Shown here: in pieces, positions 1 through 10,286 of the stretch
How positions within the stretch are numbered: the first letter of the stretch is position 1
Layout: every line of letters starts with the position of its first letter
Source of the DNA: Bacteroidota bacterium
Lineage (GTDB): Bacteria > Bacteroidota > Bacteroidia > Flavobacteriales_D > Crocinitomicaceae
Length of the DNA: 64,000 bases
NCBI GenBank assembly: GCA_030148165.1
Contig: JASBTZ010000007.1
Coordinates: 124,001 to 188,000 of the forward strand
Direction: 5' to 3'
Notes under the pieces: generated by a model
What the model was told of the DNA's origin: nothing
The model's input: only the letters and a program-made list of their open reading frames with translations
The model's database searches: none
Position numbers and translations under genes: made by a program

Positions 1-66
1 AAGTGACTAAAGCTAATTATTAACACACAGAGAATTAGCCCCTTGTTCTTGTAAAGACAAATTACA

Positions 67-2553
67 ATGACAACAAGACATCTAGCAATTATCTGTGGCC
101 TGTTCTTCAGTCCATTGATACTTTTTGCACAACAAAACATCAAGGGAAAAGTAAGCTCTTCAAGCGGAGAGCCTTTACCGGGAGTAAAAATTCAGGTTCT
201 CGAAACGTATCTAAAAACTTACAGTGATGCTGAAGGGATTTTTGAGTTCACAAATGTACCCAGCGGAGAATATGAACTTCTGTTTCAGCTGGTAGGATTT
301 GAAGATCAGACCGAACTGGTTTCTGTTCAAGGTCAGGATGCAGAAATCAATGTAAGCATGAATGAAAATCTCCAGGAAATTGAAGAGATTCTCGTTAGCG
401 CGGTTAAGGCGGATGATAAAACACCTACAACCTATACCAACCTGGACCAAAAGGAGATCGACAGGCTCAATTACGGTCAGGATATGCCGTACATTTTGCG
501 AAATACTCCTTCAACAGTGGTTACTTCTGACGCGGGGGCAGGAGTCGGATATACAGGAATTCGCATCAGAGGAGTCGATCCTACACGTACCAATGTTACC
601 ATTAATGGAATTCCGTTAAACGATTCTGAATCACACGGAGTTTATTGGGTGGACTTACCGGATATGGCCTCATCTGTAAATGACATTCAGGTACAGCGAG
701 GAGTTGGAACTTCGGCAAACGGAGCAGCAGCATTCGGAGCCAGCATTAATATTAACACCAACGAAATAAAGAAAGAAGCTTACGGCAGAATTGATAATAC
801 ATACGGTTCGTTTAACACGGTTAAGAATACTGTAGCCGCAGGAACCGGATTGTTGAATAAGCATTTCACCATGGATGTGCGATTATCAAATCTCATGTCG
901 GACGGGTTCATTGATCGAGCTAGCTCGGACATGCAGTCCGGCTACCTGTCGACTGCCTGGGTTGGTACGAAGTCACAGTTGAAAGCAAACATTTTCTTAG
1001 GGAAAGAAAAAACTTATCAAGCATGGTGGGGAGTCCCCCAGGTGAAGTATGATGGAGACGAGGATGCATTAATATCTCACTTCTATAACAACTATTATCC
1101 TGGTGGACTCTATCAAAACGCAAACGATTCGGTCAATTTATTCGACAGTGGAGACAATACGTATAACTATTATACCTATGATAATGAAGTCGATAATTAT
1201 CAGCAAAATCATTATCAATTACACTTTTCACATCGTTTCAATAAAAAATTAAAACTGGATGCGGCAGGGCATTACACGAGGGGGTTCGGGTATTATGAGC
1301 AGTACCGAATAGAAGATAAATTTTCCACGTATTCAATCGCCCCGCTAATTCTATCTTCTGATACCATAACAAGCGGTGACTTCATTCGTCGCAGATGGCT
1401 GGATAACCACTTTTACGGAGGAATTTTTTCTTTTAACTATAACAAACAAAACACAAGCCTGCGCTTTGGTGGTGGGGCAAATCAATATTTAGGAGATCAC
1501 TATGGAGAAATTATCTGGGCAGAATTCGCCTCAAATAGTAATATAAGAGACCAATATTATCAGACTGACGCCGATAAATTTGAGTTCCAGACCTATGGAA
1601 AAGGAACCTTAAAGAAGAATAAGGCGACCTATTTTATTGACATTCAATTCAGGCACATAGATTATCGATTCGAAGGATTTGATGAGGTCAATGGTGATAT
1701 TGTATTTCTTGATCAGCAGGTTAGTTATGATTTTATTAACCCGAAAGCAGGTTTCATGATCGACTTTAACAGTAAAAACAACCTGTATTTCTCTGTTGCA
1801 ATCGCAAACAGAGAGCCTGTCCGATCTGATTTCGTAGAAAGTACCTCGAATAGCAGGCCCGAGCACGAAGAACTTTTAGATGCTGAGTTAGGGTATCGAT
1901 ACCGTTCAAGTAAGCTCTTCGCCAATGTTAACCTTTATAACATGCAATATGAAAATCAATTAATATTATCAGGCCAAATCAATGATGTTGGCGCCTACAC
2001 GCGCACAAACGTTGACGGCTCTTACAGACGAGGTATTGAGCTGGAGGCGGGGTACATGATAACGAAAAAACTCAGCGTTTCCGGAAACCTTACTTTGAGT
2101 CAAAATAAAATAACCTCTTTCTACAGTTACATTGACAGTTACGACGCCTCTTTCAATTATTTGGGACAGGATTCTACTGAACACACGCAAACGGATCTGG
2201 CATTCTCCCCAAATATTATTGGTTCTTTAGGCCTACTTTATGAGCCTATTGAAGGGCTTGAGCTAGGACTAATCAGTAAGTACGTCGGTTCACAATTTCT
2301 TGATAACACATCAAGTGAAGATCGAATGTTGGATGCTTATTTCATTACAAATAGTACAATTAGTTATACGATTAAAGACAAATTGTTTAAGGAACTTACC
2401 ATTGGTGTTTTGATCAACAATTTGTTTGATGTACGATATGCGAACAATGGATATACCTGGGGTTATGTGTATGATAGCTATCGAGTAAACGAAAACTTCG
2501 TGTATCCGCAAGCCGGAAGAAACTTCCTGGCAAGACTATCGATTAAGTTATAA
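67..2553 (+). CDS. TonB-dependent outer-membrane receptor
   Basis: Outer-membrane receptor of 828 residues, expected to import a ligand using TonB energy; the substrate cannot be told from the sequence. A signal peptide ends near residue 22 (LILFAQQ). A carboxypeptidase-like regulatory domain (KGKVSSSSGEPLPGVKIQV) follows at about 24-110, then the plug at about 125-235, with the typical phrases GIRIRGVDPTRTNVTINGIP and VQRGVGTSANGAAAFGASI. The rest is a beta-barrel with a C-terminal TonB-receptor segment ending FLARLSIKL. The length fits the family. No SusD-like gene lies downstream, so this is not a SusC/SusD locus. A strong terminator follows directly, so it is probably transcribed alone. 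Family certain, ligand unknown. Confidence 0.93.
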   Translation: MTTRHLAIICGLFFSPLILFAQQNIKGKVSSSSGEPLPGVKIQVLETYLKTYSDAEGIFEFTNVPSGEYELLFQLVGFEDQTELVSVQGQDAEINVSMNENLQEIEEILVSAVKADDKTPTTYTNLDQKEIDRLNYGQDMPYILRNTPSTVVTSDAGAGVGYTGIRIRGVDPTRTNVTINGIPLNDSESHGVYWVDLPDMASSVNDIQVQRGVGTSANGAAAFGASININTNEIKKEAYGRIDNTYGSFNTVKNTVAAGTGLLNKHFTMDVRLSNLMSDGFIDRASSDMQSGYLSTAWVGTKSQLKANIFLGKEKTYQAWWGVPQVKYDGDEDALISHFYNNYYPGGLYQNANDSVNLFDSGDNTYNYYTYDNEVDNYQQNHYQLHFSHRFNKKLKLDAAGHYTRGFGYYEQYRIEDKFSTYSIAPLILSSDTITSGDFIRRRWLDNHFYGGIFSFNYNKQNTSLRFGGGANQYLGDHYGEIIWAEFASNSNIRDQYYQTDADKFEFQTYGKGTLKKNKATYFIDIQFRHIDYRFEGFDEVNGDIVFLDQQVSYDFINPKAGFMIDFNSKNNLYFSVAIANREPVRSDFVESTSNSRPEHEELLDAELGYRYRSSKLFANVNLYNMQYENQLILSGQINDVGAYTRTNVDGSYRRGIELEAGYMITKKLSVSGNLTLSQNKITSFYSYIDSYDASFNYLGQDSTEHTQTDLAFSPNIIGSLGLLYEPIEGLELGLISKYVGSQFLDNTSSEDRMLDAYFITNSTISYTIKDKLFKELTIGVLINNLFDVRYANNGYTWGYVYDSYRVNENFVYPQAGRNFLARLSIKL

Positions 2554-2556
2554 ATG

Positions 2557-2582
2557 AAAACGCCTCCAATTGGAGGCGTTTT
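2557..2582. terminator. Bidirectional intrinsic terminator
   Basis: A perfect inverted repeat AACGCCTCC-aatt-GGAGGCGTT is flanked by A and T runs, so it can end transcription from the receptor gene on the plus strand and from the convergent gene ending at 2597. Confidence 0.9.
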
Positions 2583-2596
2583 TTATATTTTGATTT

Positions 2597-3823
2597 CTAG
2601 TAATTGGCGTCCCAACGTGTTCGCTGGTCGGCGTAAAAGCCTTGTTCATCTTTTAAATGTCTCTTGGCTTTTCCTTCTCCACTATTCATGGCAATATTCA
2701 CAATTCCATCTGCCTTGTCGAATTCGGCAAGCCAGATCAATAATTCTGCCTGATTACATTGGAGCATGGCAGTTACTTTGTCATTAATACGGGCTTTATT
2801 ATCGTATAAATTACTCTCTTGAAGTATCGCGTCAAGTGCTTCGAGCGCTTCTTCAAGCTTATCCGCGGCACCGGAACGATCACGATCATTACCCACGAGT
2901 TGCAACGCCAGTGTGGCAAGAGTGAAGGCATTCGTCACATCTGAATATTCGTAATCCTTGAATCGTTTTACCGAGTAGAGTTCTGCTGATCGTGTTTTGT
3001 TAACATAACCAAACTTGTTATTGAGAATAGAAGTAACGGTACTGATTGACTCTTTTCTGGCGTATTCTTCTAACTTCAAATAGAATTCGCGCTTGTGATC
3101 CATCATGTAAAGCTGGTGATCGTATTGACTCTTTTGATCTGACATTTTGTAGTTTCGAACCCCCTGCAATAATTTCTCCTCATACAACACGCCTTGAGTT
3201 GGAGACTCAACCTTAACCGTAATAGGCAGAATGTAAGGTGCAGTATATTCATATTTTGTATCTGCCCCCGTTCCTTTCTTCGTTTGCTGGATTGGTCGGT
3301 GCTCGATAGGATGGATGGTCAAGTGTACCACAAATCCACCGAGACCCTGATCAAAACCCTCTATTGCAACACCTTGTTTGACAAATGCCTCATCCATTTC
3401 TGTATGAAGAAGAGGTTCTTCTGTTTTAGGATACGCAGGCGGTTCCGGATAAACCGGAGGTGCGGGTTGGGCAATTGCAGAACCATCAGGGTTGGTAATT
3501 CCGGAATTCACCTTCTTCTCCCATGCTGCCAAGTTCATCAGATGCATGCGATCCAATGAATCCCTCTGTAGTTGATAGATCGCCAGCTGCTGCTCATAGA
3601 ACTTCATGGCAGTTTCTTGTTTCATCTGATGAAGATTGGTGCTGTCTTCGTTGGCACTCTGATAGGCGTGCTCAACGCGAAGTTCGTAGTTCGAGAACTT
3701 ATCATCTATTTTAATTAAAGGCAACTGAATATAATTAAATGTAACACGATGATCGTTGATATTCTGACCAAAGATGATCGACGTAACAAAGAATACAGAT
3801 GCCGTGAGTAGTAATTTTTTCAT
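2597..3823 (-). CDS. Secreted protein of unknown function, helical C-terminus
   Basis: I do not recognise this family. The 408-residue product has a clear signal peptide (MKKLLLTASVFFVTSIIFGQ). A Gln/Glu-rich, probably coiled-coil segment lies around residues 60-110, followed by a Pro-rich patch near 115-140 (QPAPPVYPEPPAYPK). The C-terminal third (about 300-390) is helical with a TPR-like pattern (KLEEALEALDAILQ, AELLIWLAEFDKADGIVNIAM). It lacks a lipobox and a clear T9SS tail, so a periplasmic location is likely. It is convergent with the TonB receptor and shares its terminator. The 284-bp gap to the divergent adhesin gene probably holds both promoters. That the protein is exported is well supported; its role is unknown. 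Confidence 0.8.
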   Translation of the reverse strand: MKKLLLTASVFFVTSIIFGQNINDHRVTFNYIQLPLIKIDDKFSNYELRVEHAYQSANEDSTNLHQMKQETAMKFYEQQLAIYQLQRDSLDRMHLMNLAAWEKKVNSGITNPDGSAIAQPAPPVYPEPPAYPKTEEPLLHTEMDEAFVKQGVAIEGFDQGLGGFVVHLTIHPIEHRPIQQTKKGTGADTKYEYTAPYILPITVKVESPTQGVLYEEKLLQGVRNYKMSDQKSQYDHQLYMMDHKREFYLKLEEYARKESISTVTSILNNKFGYVNKTRSAELYSVKRFKDYEYSDVTNAFTLATLALQLVGNDRDRSGAADKLEEALEALDAILQESNLYDNKARINDKVTAMLQCNQAELLIWLAEFDKADGIVNIAMNSGEGKAKRHLKDEQGFYADQRTRWDANY

Positions 3824-4107
3824 AAAGTGTGGTTTTTTATAAAACTATAAATTATTTAACTCTTTGAGTACCCGAAGGTCTCAATCTTGTCGTTCCGGAT
3901 AAGTCAATGACCATGCCAGAGCTGAATTTTAAGAAATCTTTAACACCACAAAAAGGTAATAATTTCCCTGGCCTCCAGTGGCTTCTTATGGTAATAATCA
4001 TATAAACTCATGACTTATGTCATTATTCCTCGGGGTCCATGCATCTAAATTTACAACGACAAAAGGTGGGACACCTGAGTTTTGAAGTTTTTTAAATACA
4101 TAATACA

Positions 4108-7100
4108 ATGAAACTAAGATTACTTAAGAAAAGTAAGACAAGTGTTGAAAGAAGGAGTCTGTTCGCGACTTTGGCTTTACTATTGATTATTGCCTCAACC
4201 AATCTTACAAATGCGCAATGGTTGCCGGAGTGTGACAGCGTAGTACCAATGTTTACCGTAGATTTGTCTACGAATCCAAACGCGACCTACATTACACCGA
4301 CTACCACAAGGGTTGGTTCATGCTGTAGTGCGGCGAATCCAATTAACTTTATTTCCTTTTATGCAACACTGCATCCAAACGCAGCCATGGTTGAGATTGG
4401 GATTGCGGAAGGAGCGGATCCTTACGGATCAGGTGAATACCACTTTATTGATGGAGGGGACCTGATCACGCCGGGAGTTTGTCTACCGGATATACCTGCC
4501 GGACAACCGGTATGTATACCTTCTTCATTAACGGGGCCGACCTATAAAATTGCCTTTGGTAAACCAGGGAATAACGCGAATAAGTTTTTCTTTAAGCAGA
4601 TTTTGAAGCCAACTTTCCCGGAAGACGACTCTACTCGTGTTGGATGTTCACTTCCCCTAAACATTTATGGATTAGAGAACATAAATATTACATCAATTAA
4701 TTCATCTACCGGACAAACTACACCAGGATATTATAACAACTTATTATCGTGTACAAGTTGTTCCAGTCCTAGTTTCTCACCGGGGTTAACAACTCCTGAT
4801 TGGATTGATTTTGAAATTTGCGGATCACAGGAGGCAGATCTTTCATGCGGAGTTTATGCAACTTGTGACACCGTTCGGATATACACATTCGATGCTTTAC
4901 AGGTGAGTGTATCGCCTGATCCTGCGGTTTTTTGTGCCGGAGACAGCGTTACGATAGAAGCAAATGCCTCAGGAGGTGTTGGGCCTTACACTTACACATG
5001 GTATAAAGACATAAGCATTCTTGTTTCGACAGACTCCCTTTATACAGCGAGTGAACAAGCAGATTTTGATGTTTATGTAGCTGACCAGTTGGTGTCATCA
5101 AGTTGTCCAGTAATAGGAACTTCCGTGATAGTTGATGAGTCCGACCTTCCTGTAGTTAATGCCGGGATAGATGACACAGTTTGTGCAACAAGTCCTGAGA
5201 TATTTTTAGCAGGAAACGTACAGAATGCAGCAGGAGGCACGTGGTCTGCGATAGGCGGCGGAAGCAACTTTAACCCTAGTGCCGACTCCTTATTAACCAT
5301 ATATACTCCCACTTCAGCTGACATCAGTAATGGTTTCGTTGATTTAGTATTGACTTCTACGGGGTCAGGAGGCTGTGCAGCAGATAGTGATACAGTACGA
5401 TTTGTTTTTTCGGACACGGTTTACGTTAATCCATCCTATGCCCCTCTGACTTGTTACGGTGATATGACAACCATAAACGCGAATGCTTCCGGAGGGACAG
5501 GAGGGTACGATTATTACTGGAGCACCGGATCGAACGCGCCATCAATTAATGTCTCAGGAGGCGCTTATACAGTCACGGCTGAAGATGATTACGGTTGTTC
5601 GGCAACAGCGCCAGTAACTGTAGTTGATCCAGCACCGATCATTTTAATAATGTCAAGTACTAACACCTCTGCTGATTTGGCATGTGATGGTACGGCAACT
5701 GTTGCAATAACAGGAGGAGTAGGTCCATATACAGTTGTTTGGGATGACCCTAGCACTCAAACTACAACCACGGCTACCGGCTTGTGCTGGGGCGCATACA
5801 CAGTGACCGTAACTGATGCAAATGGTTGTACGGTTTCATCGAGTGTGGTTGTAAATAAACCATCTTGTCTATCGTTTCAGGTAACAGCAGACAGTACTTT
5901 GCTGACTTGTTATGGTGATAATGATGCCACAGCTACCTCTTCAGTTTCAGGAGGTACAGGACCGTATTCATATAGTTGGAATACAGTTCCGGTACAAACT
6001 ACTCCAACAGCGACAGGGCTGGGAGCAGGAACTTATACGGTGACAGTTACAGACGCGAATGGTTGTATTGACGTGGCGGGGACCTCGATAATTCAACCAC
6101 AGGTAATGACCAACACGATGACGCATATTGATGCATCTTCCATTGGCGGTAATGAAGGGTCGGCAACTGCTAACCCTGGAGGAGGTGTTCCGGGCTATAC
6201 CTATTCCTGGTTCCCTGCACCTGCAGCTCCACAAACAACTCAAACAGCGTCAAATTTAACAGCAGGCGTTTACTTCGTAAACATTACTGACAACAATGGC
6301 TGTGTTTATTTAGATAGTGTTAAGATCAATGAACCACCTTGCAATGACTTCCAAATTGGTGTAAACACAAATGATGTTTCATGCTACGGTAAGTCAGATG
6401 GTTCGGCATACATTGTTATAGCTCAAGGGACCGCACCTTATTTCGTCTCATGGTCGACTGGACAATCTGGCTTTGGTTTAACAAGTGTTTCCGGATTGGC
6501 AGCAGGAAGCTATAGTGTTTCTGTAACGGATGCATCAAATTGTACAACCTTCGAGTCCTTTGATATTGTTGAACCGGATTCTCTCACTATAGGCCTAGTA
6601 CCAACGAATGTTACTTGTTATAACGCTGCGGATGGTACAATTGATCTTAATGTGGTCGGTGGGACATTCCCTTATTCATTTGAATGGACTCTTGGGGTGT
6701 TGCCTTACGCTACTAGTGAGGATCTTGTTGGCTTGAAGCCCGGAACCTACTCGGTTGTCGTGAGCGACGCAAACAAATGTACAGCTATTGGAAGTATTGG
6801 AATCACACAACCATCGCCACTTGAAACTGATTATTCTTATGCCGATGTTCTGTGTAACGGAGACGGAAACGGATCCATTGATGTAACGGTTTCAGGAGGA
6901 CAAGTTCCTTATTCATATAGTTGGACAGGCCCTAACTCATATACGAACAACTCAGAGGATATTAGTGGTCTTGAAATAGGTTTGTACGAATTGCAAATAA
7001 CAGATGGAAATGGATGTAACCTGAACTCAGTGATGCAGGCTTACATTAGCCAGCCAGACTCTGTAAAGATCGAGGCATATTCTGTTCCTTGTCCCGCACC

Positions 7101-10100
7101 GGGAGCAAATGATGTAGCGGTTTCAATTGATACCATTACAGGCGGAGCAGGAGAACCTTATCAGGTTTCATTCGATGGAGGATTAACCTGGCAAGCTGCA
7201 GGTGATTATAATGCCACATTGGGTCTTGGTGCAACTTACGACCTAATGGCGATGGATGGCAATAGTTGTGATGTTGGATTTGCAACGACCATCACCATTG
7301 ATCCAAAGGTTGAGATTACCGCCGTTACTTTTGATCCTTGTATTGCTGTCGGCACGAGTAATATAGATATTACGGTGACCCCAACAGGAGGAGATGGCGG
7401 CCCGTTTGAAGTTTCTACAGATGGTGGTACAACCTGGAATGCAGCTGGATCGTATATCATTTCTGTCCCGGTCGATAATAACTACAACGTTGTAATCCGT
7501 GATGGTAAGGGATGCGAATCGGTTGTGTGGCCGATAACGGTTCCTGCACCATTCGACGCTACGGTGACCTTTACTTCTGAAGTATCATGTCCGGGAGCAA
7601 GTGACGGAAGTCTTAATCTAACAGTAACAGGAGGAACATCACCTTACACTTATTCATGGACTGGTCCTGGAGGTTTCACAAGTTCTTCTGAAGATTTATC
7701 AGGTCTTGAGGCGGGAACCTATGATGTGGTAGTTACCGATGATAGCAGTTGCGTTGCAACGGAATCTGTTGTGATTACAACAACTCCGGATGTTACTCCT
7801 CCATTTATGATGACATGTGGCCAGGGCGCTCAAAACGTTGACACGGACCCGGGAAGTTGTACTTATACTATCACCGGAACTGCCTGGGATGCAACAGCGA
7901 CGGACAACTGTTTATTGGCTTCGTTAACGTATACATTAACAGGGGCAACAACAGGAACAGGAACTTCTTTAAACGGTGTGGCTTTCAACCTTGGAACAAC
8001 ACTCGTGACATGGACCGCGGTTGATGGATCGGGTAATACGGCATCATGTTCATTTAATGTGATCGTTTCAGATGATCAGTTCCCGGCAATTTCATCTTGC
8101 GGAGGTGTTGGAACACAAAACGTGAATACAGATCCTGCTCAGTGTACTTATACAAACACCGGAACCGGCTGGGATGCAACAGTGACAGAAAATTGTACTG
8201 TGGCCAGCTTGACATATACGCTGAGTGGCGCTACGTCAGGAACAGGAACAACACTTGACGGAGTCACATTTGCGCAAGGAACTACAACTGTGGTTTGGAC
8301 CGTGGTTGATGGATCCGGAAATACAGCGACTTGTTCATTCAATGTTGTTGTAAGTGACAATGAAGTTCCGGTAATCTCGAACTGTGGCTCGAATGTAAAT
8401 GTGAATAACGATGCGGGTGACTGTGGAGCAATTGTGAACTGGACTCCACCAACGTACACAGACAACTGTGGGGCCACAATGACCGCATCGCACAACCCGG
8501 GAGCCTTCTTCCCAATTGGAACGACTACGGTTACTTATACCGTAACTGATGCAGCAGGCAACGTGAGTGTGTGTTCATTTAACGTAACGGTTACAGACAG
8601 TGAACTTCCACAAATGACATGTGCGTCAAACTATGAAAGCTGTGATTCTTTAGTCTATTATGTTACACCGACAGCAACGGATAACTGTGGTGTCGTTTCT
8701 GTAACAATGATATCGGGACAACCGAGCGGAACGTTCTTCCCGGTTGGAACAACAACGGTGACTTATGAAGCACTTGACGTGAATGGAAATACCAGTACCT
8801 GCTCTTTTGATGTGACCATTCGTCCGACACCGGTTCTGTCGTCAGTTTCGACAGATGTTACTTGCTTCTCTTTTGGTGATGGAAGCGTCAATCTGACGGT
8901 ATCAAATGGAACAGCGCCATTTAACTACAACTGGTCAAATGGAGCGACTACCCAGGATATTTCATCTCTTGATGAAGGGATCTATACTGTAACGGTTACA
9001 GATGTCTTTGGATGTACGGCGTCATTGACAGATACCGTAAACGAACCGAATGCACTGAGTATTACCAAGTCCGTGACGCATGTCTCATGTAATGGATTTG
9101 GAGATGGTGACATTGATATATCTGTAACTGGAGGAATTCAGCCATACCTATATTCATGGAGTAATGGTGAAACTTCTCAGGATATTGATAGTTTATCTGG
9201 AGGAACTTACGTGATAACAGTAACAGACGCGAACGGATGTACCGTCTCAAATTCTTCAGCGATTAATGAACCGGATTCACTTCTGATTCAAACAATTGCA
9301 AACGAAGCAACGTGTAACGCAGCAAACGGCAGCATCAACGCACAGGTGACCGGAGGAATTTCTCCATATACTTATCTGTGGTCTGATGGTAGCACAAACC
9401 TCAACCTATCGAATGTGGTTTCCGGCACGTATACACTTACAGTTACTGATAAAAATGGTTGTACAGCAACTGCGACGGATAGTATTGGATCGAATTCGAA
9501 CCTGACAGCCAATGTGATTACACAGGACGCGCAATGTTTCGGTAGTCAGAATGGATCGGCAACTATCATCGTGGAATCAGGTACAGGGCCATATACATAC
9601 GATTGGTCTAACGGTGAAACAAGTAGCTCAAGCAATGAATTATTTGCAGGAACGTACTCGGTTATCATTACGGATGCATTCGGATGTAGCTGGGGTCTGA
9701 ACTTCGTTATCGATCAGCCGAATCCATTGGTACTTGATATGTCTGCGTATGAATATGGATCAGGATACAACATAGGTGAATATGGAGCATCAAACGGTTC
9801 GATTACCACAACTGTTAGCGGCGGGACTCCTCCTTACCAGTATGCATGGTCGCCAACCGGAGACAGCACATCAGCAATCTTCAACTTGTCCGCAGGGACT
9901 TACTCTCTGATTGTGGAAGATGACAACGGATGCGTTGTAAGTGGACGATTGGATTTATTAGGCCCACCACCGTTGAAAATGTTTGAGGGTATTTCACCGG
10001 ATAATGTGGACGGCGTGAATGACTACTTCCATGTTAAGGGATTAGAAGTTTATCCGAATAACCACATTACGATCTACAACCGATGGGGGAATGTTGTTTA

Positions 10101-10263
10101 TGAATTGGAGAATTATGACAACAACGATCCGGATCGAAGATGGTACGGTCAAAATGGACGAGGTGAAAACCTTCCTGCGGGAACCTACTTCGTAGTGCTC
10201 GAAGTAAATGGATATGATGGTAGTCCGCTTACAGGATATGTGGATTTAAGAAGAGATAAATAA
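4108..10263 (+). CDS. Giant SprB/HYR-repeat adhesin with T9SS type B sorting domain
   Basis: A 2051-residue cell-surface protein, probably an adhesin displayed through the type IX secretion system. A long signal peptide ends near residue 37 (TNLTNAQ). After a unique N-terminal region come about ten SprB-type repeats (roughly residues 440-1225, phrase CxGxxDGSxxxxVxGGxxPYxYSW). Four HYR-like modules follow (about 1230-1570, with TDNC and GTTTVTYT motifs), then five more SprB repeats (about 1575-1950). The C-terminal ~95 residues are the gliding-motility-associated (CHU_C) domain, with ISPDNVDGVNDYF and IYNRWGNVVYE, the type B T9SS signal. The PorP/SprF and PorE-like genes follow with short gaps, the usual arrangement for type B cargo and its anchoring partners. 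Role in gliding versus attachment is not decided. Confidence 0.93.
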   Translation: MKLRLLKKSKTSVERRSLFATLALLLIIASTNLTNAQWLPECDSVVPMFTVDLSTNPNATYITPTTTRVGSCCSAANPINFISFYATLHPNAAMVEIGIAEGADPYGSGEYHFIDGGDLITPGVCLPDIPAGQPVCIPSSLTGPTYKIAFGKPGNNANKFFFKQILKPTFPEDDSTRVGCSLPLNIYGLENINITSINSSTGQTTPGYYNNLLSCTSCSSPSFSPGLTTPDWIDFEICGSQEADLSCGVYATCDTVRIYTFDALQVSVSPDPAVFCAGDSVTIEANASGGVGPYTYTWYKDISILVSTDSLYTASEQADFDVYVADQLVSSSCPVIGTSVIVDESDLPVVNAGIDDTVCATSPEIFLAGNVQNAAGGTWSAIGGGSNFNPSADSLLTIYTPTSADISNGFVDLVLTSTGSGGCAADSDTVRFVFSDTVYVNPSYAPLTCYGDMTTINANASGGTGGYDYYWSTGSNAPSINVSGGAYTVTAEDDYGCSATAPVTVVDPAPIILIMSSTNTSADLACDGTATVAITGGVGPYTVVWDDPSTQTTTTATGLCWGAYTVTVTDANGCTVSSSVVVNKPSCLSFQVTADSTLLTCYGDNDATATSSVSGGTGPYSYSWNTVPVQTTPTATGLGAGTYTVTVTDANGCIDVAGTSIIQPQVMTNTMTHIDASSIGGNEGSATANPGGGVPGYTYSWFPAPAAPQTTQTASNLTAGVYFVNITDNNGCVYLDSVKINEPPCNDFQIGVNTNDVSCYGKSDGSAYIVIAQGTAPYFVSWSTGQSGFGLTSVSGLAAGSYSVSVTDASNCTTFESFDIVEPDSLTIGLVPTNVTCYNAADGTIDLNVVGGTFPYSFEWTLGVLPYATSEDLVGLKPGTYSVVVSDANKCTAIGSIGITQPSPLETDYSYADVLCNGDGNGSIDVTVSGGQVPYSYSWTGPNSYTNNSEDISGLEIGLYELQITDGNGCNLNSVMQAYISQPDSVKIEAYSVPCPAPGANDVAVSIDTITGGAGEPYQVSFDGGLTWQAAGDYNATLGLGATYDLMAMDGNSCDVGFATTITIDPKVEITAVTFDPCIAVGTSNIDITVTPTGGDGGPFEVSTDGGTTWNAAGSYIISVPVDNNYNVVIRDGKGCESVVWPITVPAPFDATVTFTSEVSCPGASDGSLNLTVTGGTSPYTYSWTGPGGFTSSSEDLSGLEAGTYDVVVTDDSSCVATESVVITTTPDVTPPFMMTCGQGAQNVDTDPGSCTYTITGTAWDATATDNCLLASLTYTLTGATTGTGTSLNGVAFNLGTTLVTWTAVDGSGNTASCSFNVIVSDDQFPAISSCGGVGTQNVNTDPAQCTYTNTGTGWDATVTENCTVASLTYTLSGATSGTGTTLDGVTFAQGTTTVVWTVVDGSGNTATCSFNVVVSDNEVPVISNCGSNVNVNNDAGDCGAIVNWTPPTYTDNCGATMTASHNPGAFFPIGTTTVTYTVTDAAGNVSVCSFNVTVTDSELPQMTCASNYESCDSLVYYVTPTATDNCGVVSVTMISGQPSGTFFPVGTTTVTYEALDVNGNTSTCSFDVTIRPTPVLSSVSTDVTCFSFGDGSVNLTVSNGTAPFNYNWSNGATTQDISSLDEGIYTVTVTDVFGCTASLTDTVNEPNALSITKSVTHVSCNGFGDGDIDISVTGGIQPYLYSWSNGETSQDIDSLSGGTYVITVTDANGCTVSNSSAINEPDSLLIQTIANEATCNAANGSINAQVTGGISPYTYLWSDGSTNLNLSNVVSGTYTLTVTDKNGCTATATDSIGSNSNLTANVITQDAQCFGSQNGSATIIVESGTGPYTYDWSNGETSSSSNELFAGTYSVIITDAFGCSWGLNFVIDQPNPLVLDMSAYEYGSGYNIGEYGASNGSITTTVSGGTPPYQYAWSPTGDSTSAIFNLSAGTYSLIVEDDNGCVVSGRLDLLGPPPLKMFEGISPDNVDGVNDYFHVKGLEVYPNNHITIYNRWGNVVYELENYDNNDPDRRWYGQNGRGENLPAGTYFVVLEVNGYDGSPLTGYVDLRRDK

Positions 10264-10286
10264 GAACTTAATAAATATACAGCGTG

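Noticed and set aside
4900-9960. Many open frames antisense to the giant adhesin and other cargo genes
   Set aside because: They lack signal peptides, known domains and ribosome sites, and arise from the repetitive codon use of the SprB/HYR regions.
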